A stretch of 64,000 nt of DNA from Arthrobotrys musiformis (GCA_036971715.1 JAVHJL010000005.1:2914001-2978000); one strand, 5' to 3'; positions 45,322-59,362 are shown, counted from the stretch's first letter. Notes: generated by a model not told the origin, from the letters alone. Program-made: numbers and translations.

Positions 45322-48300
45322 ATGGGGTAAGCGTCTCCACCAATTCAACAATGCGATCCTGCTAAAACCGATCCCTTTGTAGTGTCCCCGCATTCTTCCG
45401 ATGGCTTTCACAAAAGTACCCGAAGATTATAAGTCCGGTATTGGAGGCCTTGCCACAAGAAATCGACGGCCAGGAGATACCGGTCGATACCACGGGCCCG
45501 AATCCCAATGGCGAGGTACGAAGAAACGATACTCAATCCTTCGCGTCGAATATTCATGCGGACCGTTACTTAGTTTGATCAATAGGAACTCGACAATCTT
45601 TACCTTGATATGAACGGAATCGTTCATCCGTGCTCACATCCCGAAGATCGCCCGCCCCCAGAGACTGAACAGGAGATGATGTTGGAAGTTTTCAGATACA
45701 CAGAGAGAGTCGTTGCTATGGTTAGGCCGCGAAAGCTCCTAATGATGGCTGTTGACGGCGTCGCTCCCCGTGCCAAAATGAACCAACAACGATCCAGACG
45801 ATTCCGATCTGCGCAGGAAGCGAAGGAAAAGGAAGAGCAGGTCGCTGAATTTGTGAAATTACTGGCCTCAAAAGGCACGGATATCGATTCAAATTTGCAG
45901 AAGAAGGGGTGGGACAGCAACGCGATTACACCAGGAACACCGTTTATGGACATTCTTTCAATTGCTCTCAAATATTGGGTCGCGTACAAGTTGAATAGTG
46001 ACCCAGGTTGGGCGAAGGTATATCAATAAATACTACCATGTTGTGTATGACCTGGTCGGCTAACAGTTTCTCCTATAGTTGAAAATTATAATATCAGATT
46101 CTTCTGTACCCGGGGAGGGCGAACATAAGATCATGGAGTTCGTCAGAAGTCAGAGATCTCACCCGGAACATGACCCGAACACAAGGCATGTCATCTACGG
46201 GCTAGATGCAGATTTAATCATGTTGGGACTTGCGACCCACGAACCTCATTTCAGAGTTCTTCGAGAAGATGTATTCGCCTCAGATTCAAAGCCTCGTTTA
46301 TGCAAAATCTGCAACCAGAAAGGTCATCGAGCTGAGGAGTGTACGGGGAAAGCGAAGGAGAAAGAAGGAGAATTTGATGAAAAATCAAAAGCGAATCCGC
46401 GGAAACCATTCATTTGGTTGGATGTTGGGATTCTTAGGGAGTACCTGGCTGTGGAGTTGCATGTCGCAGGGCTTTCATTCCAATGGGACCTTGAGAGGGC
46501 AATTGATGATTGGGTTTTCCTCTGCTTCTTTGTCGGAAACGATTTTTTGCCACACTTCCCCAGTTTGGAAATCCGAGACGCTGGAATCGACACTCTTACC
46601 TCAATTTGGAGGGAAAACCTAGCAGCAATGAAGGGCTTCGTCACAACTGATGGAAACGTCGATCTCGAACGGGCGCAGTTTATTCTGGATGGACTAGCGA
46701 AACAAGAAGATGCAATATTCAGAAAACGCCGCCAGATTGAGGAAAGGCGGGAAGCGAATGCCAAACGGCGGAAGCTACAAGAAGGGTCGAATGGTGATTC
46801 TGGTAATGGGCTTCCCGCGCATCGAGGTAAAAGCGAACGGGTACCGATAGCACATCCAGCTAATATTCCGCTCTTTGCGCCGAATGACCACTCCGAGGAA
46901 ACAAAGAAGCTCAATCATGATGTTGTTGTGAACAGAGCGGAAATTAGGACTGCAAACTATGCCAATAAGAGTGCGGCGGCGGCATTAAAGGCCCAGCTCC
47001 TGCAAAACACAATTACCGCGACTCCTTCTACTGGCGAGCAACCAGCCGATGCCGAGGCGCAGCCCGAAACTGAACAAGCTTCAGTGCTCGGAAAACGGAA
47101 GCTGGACACTATGGAGGCGGGTTCGGGAAACCAAACGCCGACCGAGGGTGCCCCTGGCGAAGAAAATGCCGACACAGTCAAGCTCTGGGAACCTGGTTAC
47201 CGGGATCGGTATTACGAGCAAAAGTTTGGCCGCCCGCCCTCTGACACCAATTTCCGGAGGGAGGTAGCCAATGCCTACGTCGAGGGTCTCTGCTGGGTTT
47301 TGCTGTATTATTTCCAGGGCTGCCCTTCGTGGACTTGGTATTATCCATACCACTATGCGCCATTCGCGCAAGATTTCGAAAACATTGGGGAGCTTAAGAT
47401 GGATTTCACGCTTGGGAAACCATTCAAGCCATTTGAACAGCTCATGGGTGTGCTTCCAGCTGCTAGCAAACATAATATCCCGAAGGCTTTCTGGCCGTTA
47501 ATGACGGAGAAGGACTCTGAAATCATTGACTTCTATCCTGAGGACTTCCCTATTGACTTGAACGGCAAAAAGTTTGCCTGGCAGGGTGTCGCCATTCTCC
47601 CATTTATTGACGAAGCCCGCTTGCTAGACGCCATGAATAAGATCTACCCCCAGATCCCAGCCGAGGAGAAAGAACGTAACGAAATGGGTAGCGAGTTGCT
47701 TTTGTTTTCCGAATCCCACCCACTTTATGACGAGCTAGCCTCCCAGTTCTTTTCCAAGAGGGCGATTGATGGAGACTTTGAGCTCGACCCACGGCTGAGC
47801 GAGGGGCTTTCCGGAGGAGTGAGGAAGGATCCAACCTTCATACCCCACAGCACCGTTTCTTTCCCATTCACTAATGTCAAATCGGATACATACGGAGATA
47901 TCGAGGACGACCAATCCATGAGGTAAGGAGTCTCGTTATTTTTGTGTGCGTCGTATCCAATGCTAACAATGGGTAGTGTCATATACTTGCTCCCGGAAAA
48001 GAAAAACCAACACAAATCTATGCTTTTGCGTGGCGTCGCCTTGAAAACACCAGCGCTGAATGCTGCGGACAAGGACGCTATCATCAACAAGCAGCAGGGC
48101 GGCGGAAACAGGTATGGAGGCGGTTACCTCGACAGGTCAAACTCGGGCAGGGGCAGGGGTGGTCGACATCAATATGATCGCCCCATCGCACCTCCATCGG
48201 GTGTCAGGGGCCCCAGCCTGCCAGCTGGCTATAACTTCCCCGACCAGCAGGGCCGAGGAGGAGGAGGAGGAGGACAGGGATGGGCGCCGCCTGGTAACCA

Positions 48301-48751
48301 AAACTTCGACTTCAGGTACGACCAAGGATATCAGCAACCCCAACAAGGCCATGGGAATGGCCAATATGGTGGTAATTCTGGATATCAGTCGTACGGCAAT
48401 AACCAAGGGTACTCGAACTCGCAAAACTACAATCGGCAGGGCGGCGGAGGGTACCAGGGAGGAGGAGGAGGGGGTGGTGGTGGTGGTGGTGGTTATGACC
48501 GCGGCTATAACGACAGAAATGGTTACGGAGGAGGAGGAGGAAACGGTGGATATAAGGATGACAGGAGGAGTTCGTACGAACGCGGCGGCGGCAATAATAA
48601 TAATAACAACCCTTATGACCGCCGACCATATGACTCCCGCCCTCAACAACAAGACCGCAGAGGCGGGTACCAGGGAGGAGGAGGTAGAGGCGGGTATGGC
48701 CAAGGTGGCGGTGGCGGTTATAATCGGGGAAACAATAGCTGGATGGGATGA
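45322..48751 (+). CDS. RAT1: Nuclear 5'-3' exoribonuclease Rat1/Xrn2
   Basis: Rat1 trims rRNA and snoRNA 5' ends and drives torpedo termination of RNA polymerase II. Five exons give 1062 aa: 45322-45326, 45383-45515, 45586-46017, 46079-47922, 47977-48751. The first exon codes only ATG-GG; splicing yields MGVPAFFRWLSQKYPKIISP, the universal XRN start. Catalytic acidic residues fall at the same numbers as in yeast Rat1: E203 and E205 in PGEGEHKIMEF, D233 and D235 in GLDADLIMLG. A CCHC knuckle (CKICNQKGHRAEEC, about 263-276), seen in filamentous fungal orthologues, interrupts the nuclease core. VGNDFLPHFPSLEI is conserved. The last 230 residues are Gly/Arg/Tyr-rich (RGG and GGYQGGG repeats). Confidence 0.96.
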
Positions 48752-49733
48752 ATGGCTTAATCGATAGACTGGGTTACAAGTGAGGGCTACCTTCGAGATT
48801 CTTGCTTTATGTAACTATACTTGGAGGCCCATCGAGATCACGGTTTAACTCGAAGGTTTTTGGTTTCAGTTTTTTTTATAAAATTTTTTTCCTATTTCCC
48901 CTTTACGCGGCACGCTTAAGTCTGGTTTTCCATTTACCTCTTATATTTGCAAAATAATTACTGCGGCTTTTGTAAGATAGACTCGAAGACAGAAAAAAAA
49001 AAACGTTAATTCAATGGCACAACTAGCCTTTCCTCAGTGAAAGATCATATGCGTGGGTGGGTGGGAAGCATCCAATATCACCCTTCCTTTCCTCACCACC
49101 ATCACAATCCGCCCATAGATTTTACATCCACAAGAAATCAGCATCCGTCTCCCCTAATCGTTGGACACAAATACCGTCCAACGGAGGTTCAAAAAAGACC
49201 GCTTCAAAACTAAAAAAAGAGTATTTCGGGGTAAAAGAAGTAGGTCTTAGTTTTTCCCCTACATGCAAATCGCATATTTCTTTTGCTTCTGCTTTGCTTT
49301 TGGTCCCCCCCCCTTGTCATCATAGGGGGATCCCGTCTCATCTAACATACATGTACATATACACCCGTAAGGAGCTCTGGAGGTCGTGAACAAAAACACA
49401 AGAGGAATTTTGAAAAGGGAAAAGAAGGTTCATACTTGGAGCGTGAGGGATAGATATTAGAGGGTAAAAAAGTGGGATCGTGAATAAAACCCCGAGAAAG
49501 ATGTAAAAAGGAAAATAAGGTATATAAAATTTTTTGGGAATAAAGAAAAATAAAATGTCAGGGAGCTGGCAGGCATCGCTAGCTAAAGGCTGACTGATCG
49601 GGGATCTCGGACAAAGGAAACTTGGTGAAAAAAAAAAAAGAAACATCGCTGGATATCACCTTATAAAGAAACAAATCACCAGAATATATTAGGAAGCAGG
49701 ATAGAAGTATCAAGGACATGTCAGACAAATTGT
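48752..49733. other. Convergent spacer between RAT1 and the RasGAP gene
   Basis: About 1 kb holds the 3' ends of both genes, with short A and T runs (48869-48893, 48991-49004, 49628-49640). No open frame here has recognisable protein features. Confidence 0.6.
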
Positions 49734-52700
49734 CTACCTTTTGGTGCAGTGGTTTATGCAATAATCAACTAATTCCTGCATGTCAGCATGACCTATTGTT
49801 TTTCTTTGGGGAAGTTGGATATGTAGGCACTCACCTCAATCAAACGGTCTACACACATCCGCTCCTGATCGTTAGATGTTCTCTTGAACGTCGTCGAAGA
49901 CCAGATACCCGAGAACCCAATGCTCCCAAGAATCCTATCTAACACATCCTGCGTCCCCTGACGATCAGAGAACCGCTTATCGCCAGCGATTTTCCTGATT
50001 ACTTCGTGCGTCGCCTTCAGCATTGACTGGCTTTGCGAGGATATCAAGATCTCTTCGAGTTCGGCCATAACACGGTCGTGCCTAAATAGCAAGTGGGGTG
50101 GTTAGTCGGCCATTCATGCAAATCGAAGAAGACGAAGCAAAAATAAAGGCGAACTTACATTAGAATAAACACCTCAGGACGATGTGCAGCAGTATGTTCG
50201 AACAATTGTAGACCGGCGGTCTGTATGCTCTCATCTGACGTTCGGAAGTCGATAACCGTCAACGCGAGACAAAGCAACAGCTCCTTCTTATCCGTCGCAA
50301 TGATCCTTTGTATCAACTGCGACCAGTTCATGATATTCTCGGCCTTTTGCATTGGTACACCACCTAGCCAAATGTCCTTCCAATCATCGGCATTCGCTGC
50401 TCGGGGCACTAAGCAACTCAGGTATGGGATATAGGAACTGTGCATTTCACCCTTTTCGGTTTCGGGGATATTGGTGGTCACGACTTCCAAGAAGGTCGTG
50501 AAAGTTCGTAAAGTCACTGCACGGGTGGTAGGATCGGACAAGCCCTTGACGATACAGAAGCATGCGGAGTAGGCAAAAAATGCCATCTCGAAGTTGATAC
50601 CGAAGAGATCATCGACCCCCGCGGCCGCTTCCTCCACCGTAAACCTCCCTTGCATGAGCACAACCGCCATCCTCCCATCCTTGAACTCGTCCGATGACGC
50701 GATAACTCGCAGAACAGCCTGCAGAAGCCCAGCGGAGCAGTTAAACAGTGATGGTGGGCCCACTCGGATAAGCGACATCGCCAGCCAAAACATTTGATGT
50801 AAATATCTTGATGATGGAGGCAGGTTATTCGCCATCTTGGTCAAACTCGTGATGATGCTGACCAACATCTCTGCATCTCCCTGTTCTACAAATCTCGCAA
50901 GAGCGCTGCGCAGGGCCACAAGGACTTGGTACAGCAGATCATCGTCGACATCCTCTCGAGCTAGGCATCCCATGACAGCAAAAGCGCGTGGTTGGATCGC
51001 CGGATTATTTTGGAACGCCGTGCTTGCCACAAGACTCATCCACCTAGCTCTCCAAATATTGGCCATATCGACGGAAGGAGCCGCAATACTGATGATCTCT
51101 AATAGAAGGTTCGTAATTGTCTCTGTGGACGAGGTTGATGAATTACTCTCCGTCGTCGTCCGGTTCTCTTCAATCGTACCATCCCGTGAGGTTTGTCGGT
51201 GTATACTAAACAAAAGCCCCAGTTTCGGCTCTGAAAGCGATGCAAGGATCACTTTAAGTTTTCCAAGGTTCTCGTCGTCGAGCGGGAAAGACGTGCATAT
51301 CGAGTGTACTGTATTGATGAGCAAGCTGTGGACCGTGGTTCTGACGTTCGTGCTTCCGCAATTTACGACCATGGTGATGATATGAAACAACTCGGGTAGG
51401 AACATCTGTGCCTGCGCCCTGCTATCAAAGGAGATAGCCAAGCATATCCGAAGTAGAACGCACATCTCTTTCCATATGACATTGTCCTTGAGATGTCTCG
51501 TCGGTCTGAGCGATGTCCTATTCAGCGCCTTTCTCACCCTTGCAATGATCTTTCCACGCATTGTCAGAGTCCCAAAGGATGCAGCGATGGATCCAATCAC
51601 CTCCGCCTCCGCCGAACCAAACCCATAGTTGATAGCACTCTTGATAAGTTCCTCAAAGAATACTTCCAACAGACTCTCATCCCTACTAATCACCGACCAC
51701 GCGTTTTGCTGGAAGTTGCTGTAGAGAGTTGTTTCGTTGACTGTGATCTCTATCAACTTTCTAGCAATCCCCGCCAGTCGCTCCTTACCCCTCTCACTAT
51801 CACCATCGAGCGCTAAAACCTGCGAATGAAGGTTCACCAACCACGGCGCCAAATACAGGATACTCAGAGGTCTCTGCTGCAGAGGCGACTTAGCCCAACC
51901 GACAAAGAACTCAGTCAAGAAATCAAACGTCAATTGCGGCTCATTCGCAGCTAGCTTCTCGCTAACCCCAACTATCAGGTTGAGCGAATCCGCCGGTATG
52001 CTAAGCCCCTTGGCACTAACAAACTGTCGATCAACCTTGAACCTGAAAGTCTGGCATAAGGCACAGAGTAGATTGTACGCCGAGATTCTTAGCGATTGAT
52101 CTGCGCTGCCCATATTCATCAGCGCAATGTTGAGGAGTGTACCGGGAACGTCTTCGGGTCTGATGACTCTCTCGCTAAGCGGCGAGGGCCGGCTATCCTT
52201 CATCGACTTCGATTTCGCAGATTTGATATGGTGAAGAATATCAGCTCGCCTTGGACTCGAGAAGAACATTGCAACCTTCCCATTCTCTGTCTTGATGCCA
52301 AAAGCATTCTCTTCCTCCGTATGGAAAGACGCATTAGCTTCCTCGATCTCCGATAGTGAGAAGATATCATTGACAACAGCCTGCATCCGCAACCCCGGTA
52401 ATATATCCTGTTTCTTGGTGGTCGTGATCTGTATATATTGGCTCCCAATCTTGATCACCACATCAATCCGACCCTTAGTCTTAGACAAACGTGTGACAGG
52501 CTGGAACGTAAATCGGGAGTCTGCCACCAACGACATTGTGTCCTTCGGCAAATGTAGAGAAGGTAGATGGAAATGCCGTTCGAGCTCGCTCAGATTTCCG
52601 AGTAGAGTGTAATCGATATTCTTCGGGTGGAAACCACTCGTATCATCTTTATATGCGTGTCGGACCATCCGACGGAAATATTTCCTATAGGCACTGTTCA

Positions 52701-55700
52701 TGTTGTAGACATAGAACCGCTTCATATTTTGCAACATCTCCGGTGGGCTTAACGCATCAACCTTCTTAGGGAGATCGTCAGGAAGTTCATTGCCGATGGT
52801 ATAGGAGGTCGCATCGATGAGAAGACCAAACGGCTTGCTCCACATGCGGCCGGCAATCTATAACCTAGTTAGTACCTCACTTCACCCATCAGGGTTAACT
52901 CAGGCGGATGGGAAAACATACCTTCAGGAAACAATATATAAGTAGTTCGATATCGATCGTCTCCGCATTGATATTGCGGAGAATAATACAGATAACCGGC
53001 ATGCCATCCTAAAATAAACCATCAGAAAACCTGGAATTCCCACTAAGATCGAGAAATAATATATATAATACCTTTGACTCGCCACCATCGTACACAATTC
53101 TAGCAGAAGTGATAGGCTCCACACTCCTCCCAGAATTCCGCAACATAAACTGCTGAAAACGATAATACGACGGCTGTATGGTTGCCTGTAATTGCGGTCG
53201 AGTCCACGAGAAGTCCAAAGGCGGCGCTCCAAGGGTCGGTATCAAAGCGGAAAACTCAGCAACGGGGGCCTTTAGATCGTTCGCCGTATATTTTGGAGTA
53301 ACACTGTTTTGAGCTACTGGGCTCGTTATGCGAGGATGCAACAACCTCTGTCGCACGACCTCCCAGTGATCGTACATGAACCGATGTAAAGCTATGCAGC
53401 TGCCAAAATCGAAAACCTCCACAGCGGCAGCTTGATCAGGAATTTCTATGGGGCTCTGTAAAAATACGCCTACATTAGTTCGAAGATTTCCAAACTTGGG
53501 ATATCTAGAAGGCCGGACTCACCGAAATATCACGCAAAAATGTCGTAACTCGATAAATATTCAAAGTCAAAAAATCATTCAGGGGTATCATGTAAGGCTC
53601 TTTTGCACCAAAAAGAACGTTATTCGCAAGATTTTGTACAACTTTAGCAATCAAAAGAAGACCTCGTCGCATCCCTCTCTTGGGTATAGACTTTACTAGA
53701 CCCTCAGAATCGGGAGCAACGATGGCGGGACAGAAAAAGCGAAGGAAAATAAAGGCTCCAACGGCAGTGAATTTCGCCTCGGGGAACCTTGTCGTGACGG
53801 CCGTTGTGATCGTGTGGCAAATATACCGGAAGGACGCTGGGACTTTTGGAACACTCTTGCAGATTTCTTCAATGAAAACGTTCGTGACGAAACGTAGCTG
53901 AAGCGCGTTACGCTGGAGCTCTTCCGGCGACGAAGTTCTAGCGGGATCGAGCTCAAAGTCAAGCTCGTCCGCCGAATTCAATAACTTCTCAAGAACTTTC
54001 TGGAGGGTTTGGCGGAGGTAGTTGGCACCCTTCCACTTGGCGAAGACTGAAAGCATTTTAGTTGCGACGCAGTTTCGTCGTAGAAGCTCGGATTCGCTCT
54101 CTACATATATCGTTAGCATCGAGTGGATATCGTTTCATACCAAGTATCAACCTACCAGTATTAGCAACTTCTTGCTCGATAAGCTCCTTGAGAAGCGTCA
54201 ACCCCAAACCCTTGGAGTCGAAGATATTAAGCAGCGCAAAGGCAATCTCGTCAATTTCACTCGTCGGACAGGAATGGCACAAAGCAAGGACGAACTTGAA
54301 GTTATTAACGAGAAGTTGGATCATCCTCTCGTACTTCTCGCCAATTGCAGAATCACCTAAAGAAGAGAACTCGGTACCCTGCGTGAGGATATTGGTCAGA
54401 ACGTGCATAAACGCCGTTCTAATCTCAATGTTTTCGTGATACCCAATCTCGAGCGAGAACTTGAGACCGACGTCTACGTTAGCACTGAGAAGGTTGGATA
54501 GCGCCAAGATAGAGAGCTCGAGCGTTGAAGAAGAATCGTCGCGAGTAATCACCGCAGAATTCTGATTCTGTCGCTTCTCAGCTTCATGCTGGCTACTCTC
54601 CAACAAATTGAGGAATGTGGTGAAGTAGTTGCAGAAGAGCTGTGATTTGGCATCTAATGCATCTGCGTCATGACTTTCAGTGGGCTGGAGTGGGAGCCGA
54701 GCTAGGAGATTGACGAGAGCTTTCAATGCCGCTCTATCAAGGTCACCACGTAGACGACCGATTTCGTCTCTGCGGACAGCAGTAGTTGCAACAGCTTGCT
54801 CAGACTGAGGAAATTGGCATTAGCACATATATATTTTTCGCATTTGAAGAAATGTAAAGAGAATTTATAACCACGCACCTTGACCGATCGTGACATCCAT
54901 TCCACAAGAATCTGCAGAAGACTGTTACGGACTCGTATATCCTGTCTAAGATCCAAAAGATCCTTCTTCCGAGCTACGACCTCAACCAATTGGCACATCT
55001 TGACCTTAGCTCTGAGAGCCGACGCATCATCTTTGAGATGATGTAAAAACTTCGCAAGGATTAGAGTAAGAGCTCCAAAATCAATAGCGATCAAGCTCTC
55101 TTGCGTATCCTCAACTCGATCGATGATGGCACGAAGCAACGATGTTGACTGCTCAGCGAATAGAAGCTTCCCATCTGCGGACTGTGCAATCGCATTAGGG
55201 TTGTTTTCAAAGACACTGTTCAGTTCGATTTCTAGCGACCTGAAGAACGAGACATAAAGCCTTGGGTTCATTTCGGACCCAAGAACTTCACGAATCGCTT
55301 CTCGGACGTTCAAAGAGCTGCAAACTAGCAATTGAAGGCATTGGCGCATAAACCTCTCCAAGAGAGAGTAAGGGTCACCATCCGGTGCCAAACGATCAAT
55401 CCATCTCAGGCCAGCTACAGATGCGTCGTCCGGTCGGATTTCCTGAGGGGGAGGAGAGATACAGCAACCACCTAGAGCAGCTAGGAAGCCGGAGTAATTT
55501 CTCCATTCCACCAGAGTGCGTTCATCAACCGCAGATTGCCGAGAAGATGAACCGCTCACAACGACCTTGCAAAGCGTCTTCCACTTTGTGAAAACCGCTT
55601 CCCAGGCTGTGAGAATGCCTGCGGTGGGGCGTATCATCCGCACCAACAGCTTCCTCAGCCTCTTTTGGAAGGCGACAGGACCGGTCATACGGAAGGTCGG

Positions 55701-58196
55701 AGAGGATAGTTCCGAGTATACAGCGTAGTTCTTCATTACACTCAAACCCGACCTCTCCAGATCCTCCATGTTCTCGGTCAGCCTCCCCTCCTCACACAGG
55801 ATGTTGATCGCACTGGTTATCAGAGAGCAGATATCAAGGTCACTCGAGCAAAGAAGCACCAAGAATGACACTTCCAAAGAGATACCTGCAATCTGTCTCT
55901 CTGCAACATCTGCTCCGGAGTCTATGAGGTTTTTCATTGGTGGGGATTTGAGGAAATTGAGTCTAGTTTCCATATAATCTCTCACCAACCCAAGCATCAC
56001 TTTTAGGGTAGGATCACTAAGATCATAATCGAGAAGCTTCCGAGAAAACGTGACCAACGTCGCGGATGCACCCTTCCATGACTCAATTTGAACCTCGGCC
56101 TCCGTCTTCGTCGCCGCATTATTCGGGCTCAAAGACGTTGTTTCCCTCGATATCAATCGCCTCGCGAACTCGGTCGACAACTTTGTGATTAATGTATCGT
56201 CTTCACTTGCGCAGTTTAGGATGCACGACAATGTCTTCTCGAAGAACGTTGAACTCTCCTCCCTTGAAGCGCCTTCAAACAGTAGATTGGGTCGAATCTT
56301 CAAAAGTTCAAGCAGCTGATGGAGTAATTCGGACGATAATAAACTTTCTGATGACTGGTTTTCGGCCCTGCGGCTAACGCCATTGTTGTTGATTGAATTA
56401 TTTCGCTTCGCATTACCGACAGTATATAGGAAGTCTCGGACGTCGGGCGATATAGCTTGATAGAGCGATAGAAAGCTGTTTGTACGGTCTTGCGACGCAA
56501 TTATAGCTGCCCCTGTGAAGACGACGACTTTGTATGATAAATGCGAGGCGCGATCTAACAGACGAGGGAGCAAATTTTCGACTACTTGATCCTTCGATAA
56601 GTGGCAAAGAGAAACAAAAGCCTTGACCATGATATCCCTGTCGAGAGCGGTATCTTCATCGAACTTTCTCTTGAATATCTCCTCCTTCATCTCATTTTGT
56701 ACGTCTAAGGCGAAACTAAGGATGGCAATTTCGGGGTTATTGTCGAAGTAGCTAGCGGCGCGGCAAATTGTTACAAGGCAAGAAGCTGCAGTGTCAGCGG
56801 ATCTCTGTAGACGGAGAGTTTTCCGGAGATTCTCTAAGAAATTGACCCTTCTCGCATTCGGATTCCTACTAGTTTCACCAAGCATCGACCCAAGGAAGAC
56901 TTCAGGAATAAGAAGCAACAATGCCGTCTGCATCGGCCAGAATACCACCCTCCTCTTCACCGTATCGGCCATTCCGTGCGTGATATCGAACAGAACATCT
57001 GCGCCTCCTTCTAGTCTTCGTTGGCCTAGGTGTAGGTTTACGAACTCCTGCGGATGTGTATCGATCCATTTAAGAATAGCTTCGGGTAGTAGCTGGGCAA
57101 TGAGCTGCTGGTGTTGCTTTTTGACGTGGTAGAATGCGGCGGTGAGCTCGCTCAAGATCAAAGTTAGCTGCTTTGAATTAATCCACACGTGGGCGAGAAG
57201 CTGTATTCCATTGGCATCAAAGTCGTCCGACACCGTCTGCCTCAGTTGTTTGAGAACCCTCTGTAGATTCTGAAAGACTAGTGACCAATTTGAAGCACTG
57301 AGGTATTCCATAATTCCAAACACCGCCTTATCCAGATCGCTAGCTTTCGATATGTAGTTTGTGTCGTCGGAAGACTGCCCCTGGGGTCCATTTCTCGCGG
57401 CTGCTGTCGGTTGAGCTGGCGATGCGACCGATTCGTCATTTGCGATCTGGTTCGGAGATAACCTTAATACCAAGTCGAGCATGTGTCGGGCCAGTTGTTC
57501 GCTCAGGGGAGGAGGGCCGATTCTCCGGATCTTCCGGGCGGTGAGCGGCGACACGCGAGGGCTAGTTTGGTGAGGATCGTCATGTTCGTTGTGGTAGCGA
57601 CCATGTTCTTCTTCGTTGGAGTCCCAATGAGCACTCAGACAGTCGGCGAGAAGCTCGGCAAGGAAGGTTTGGGATAATACGACGAGGGGAGGCTGTCTCG
57701 GTCGTGATGTGTCCTGCTATATACGGATATATGTGTATATGTACCACGCGATTAGAATATAGGGGAGGAGTAAGAGCGACATCGGGAGGGGGATAAGAGG
57801 AGGAGGAGAAGGAAGTAGACGCACAGGAGCGATAGTGTCCATTAAGCGGATAAGATCGTTGGCGACAGCCTCGACATGGCTCTTGGATAGCTCGACCAGG
57901 GTTGTAACGATTTCATCTCGTCGGAGATCATCTATCTCATCGCCGGAGCGGTTTGGAAGCTATTTGATAGGCGAAAGCGAAATCGGTATATCAGCGATTG
58001 TTACTTTTTTTTTTTAGATTACTAGGCAATGTAATGTATGAACAGATGATGCCACCGAGTTCGGTAGGCAGCTTGTGATTATGATTCGACCGTATGATGC
58101 AGATAAGAATGATAGATGGAAGGAATGATAGAGAGGTATTATTACTTTGGCAGATAACCGCTCGAAGAGCGTCTGAATCAACTTGTTTTCGTCCAT
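49734..58196 (-). CDS. Neurofibromin/IRA-type Ras GTPase-activating protein
   Basis: This large protein switches Ras off by stimulating GTP hydrolysis. Ten exons (minus) give 2568 aa: 58196-58146, 57959-57825, 57713-54879, 54804-54156, 54100-53523, 53455-53072, 53008-52922, 52857-50159, 50081-49835, 49775-49734. Residues 1-1100 are helical repeats. The RasGAP domain (about 1150-1430) has the arginine-finger segment ELLRRNCVATK and the motif FLRFFCPAIVAP. A Sec14/CRAL-TRIO-like module follows (DGMPVICIILRNINAETIDI, then KIAGRMWSKPFGLLIDATSY) with a PH-like section (RFTFQPVTRLSKTKGRIDV). The domain set is that of neurofibromin and yeast Ira1/Ira2. The last exon (ELVDYCINHCTKR) is my correction, since reading through the GTGAGT donor gives an unconserved tail. 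Exons near the N-terminus are the least certain. Confidence 0.93.
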
Positions 58197-59362
58197 GGTG
58201 TCCCAGCCAGCCAGCCAGCAGCTCCCTTGCTGGGGAGGGGAGGAGGGCGAGTTTTAAAAAGTACCAAGGATGACGATGGCACGCGAAAGGAAGGAAGGAA
58301 TGGGACGAATAGAATGCGAGAGAGTGTGTGTGTGGAAGTGTGGGAGAGGTATTGTTGGATTAGGTGGAGGGAAGGAGGGAACGGGTGAGACAGGATGATG
58401 ATGAAGGTGGTGGTGATGAAGGAGAAGAAGAGGAAGAGGAAGAAGAAGAAGAAGAAGAAGAAGAAGAAGGTGGTGATGATGAGGATGGAGAGGATGAGGA
58501 TGAGGATGAGGATGAGGATGGATGGGAAGGGAAAAGAAGAAGGGAACGGAGTCTGGGGGAGGTATCTAAGGCGAACAGGCCAGAATGGGAGTTGGAGGGA
58601 GGAGCAATGGCATTGTCATGTCAGTTACCAGGCCAGTAGATAGGGAAGATGGTGTTTTAGTCTGTTTGTTAGTGTTTCTTCGCTTTTGTGTTGGTTGATT
58701 GACTTCAACTCGACATCTTGCAGTGATCGGATCCGATCATGTTATTTTGCATGGACCAGCATTCTGCAGAATTATTTGACGAGAGAGCGAGAGAGAGAGA
58801 GAGAAGACACGGTTAAATTGCTTCGAGACTTTCATTATAGCCATAATTGACCTCTCCTGGAAAACTCTGCAGAATTTTCTTTCTTTTTGGCAGTATAATA
58901 CACTTTATAAGGAAAGATCATATCATCGTGTTCCGGGTATTTGGGAGAATGCAGATGCAACATGCGACAGGCAAATAATAAAAAAAACATGACCAGTCCC
59001 CTTCCTGAACATACATTCCTCCCTTCCCGAATCTAAAAGAAAGGGACACAAGACCCAAACAATTTCTAATAGCAAGTAATAAAAGACAATCCGCTAATAT
59101 AATAATTCAACTGCACACGCATACAAAATGCAATGCATCGTCAGGCGCTGTTGTAACTCTCTCCGCCTAAATTATAGCGCCGGTGTAGTGTCGTGGTCAA
59201 GAGCCAGAGACAACGGAACAGAAAGGAAAAGAAGGGACGGGACGGCGAGAATGTGCATTCCTTCCCCCCCCTGTCAGGAACCATTCACTTCCCACTTACC
59301 AAGCCAAATAAGTCCTGAAGCAAGTAAGCTTAATTAACTTAAAAGTAACTGCTCGTGTGATA
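58197..59362. promoter_or_regulatory. RasGAP promoter region with long purine-rich tract
   Basis: This gap between two minus-strand genes contains a plus-strand purine-rich stretch (about 58330-58560) of GGA, GAA and GATGAG units, then a GA repeat (58783-58804). As RasGAP leader it would read as pyrimidine-rich. The Asp/Glu-rich frames it produces on the plus strand are composition artefacts. The part near 59300 is the 3' flank of the transporter gene. Confidence 0.6.

Noticed and set aside
58364..58639. Asp/Glu-rich protein on the plus strand
   Set aside because: It is a translation of the purine-rich simple-sequence tract and has no other protein character.
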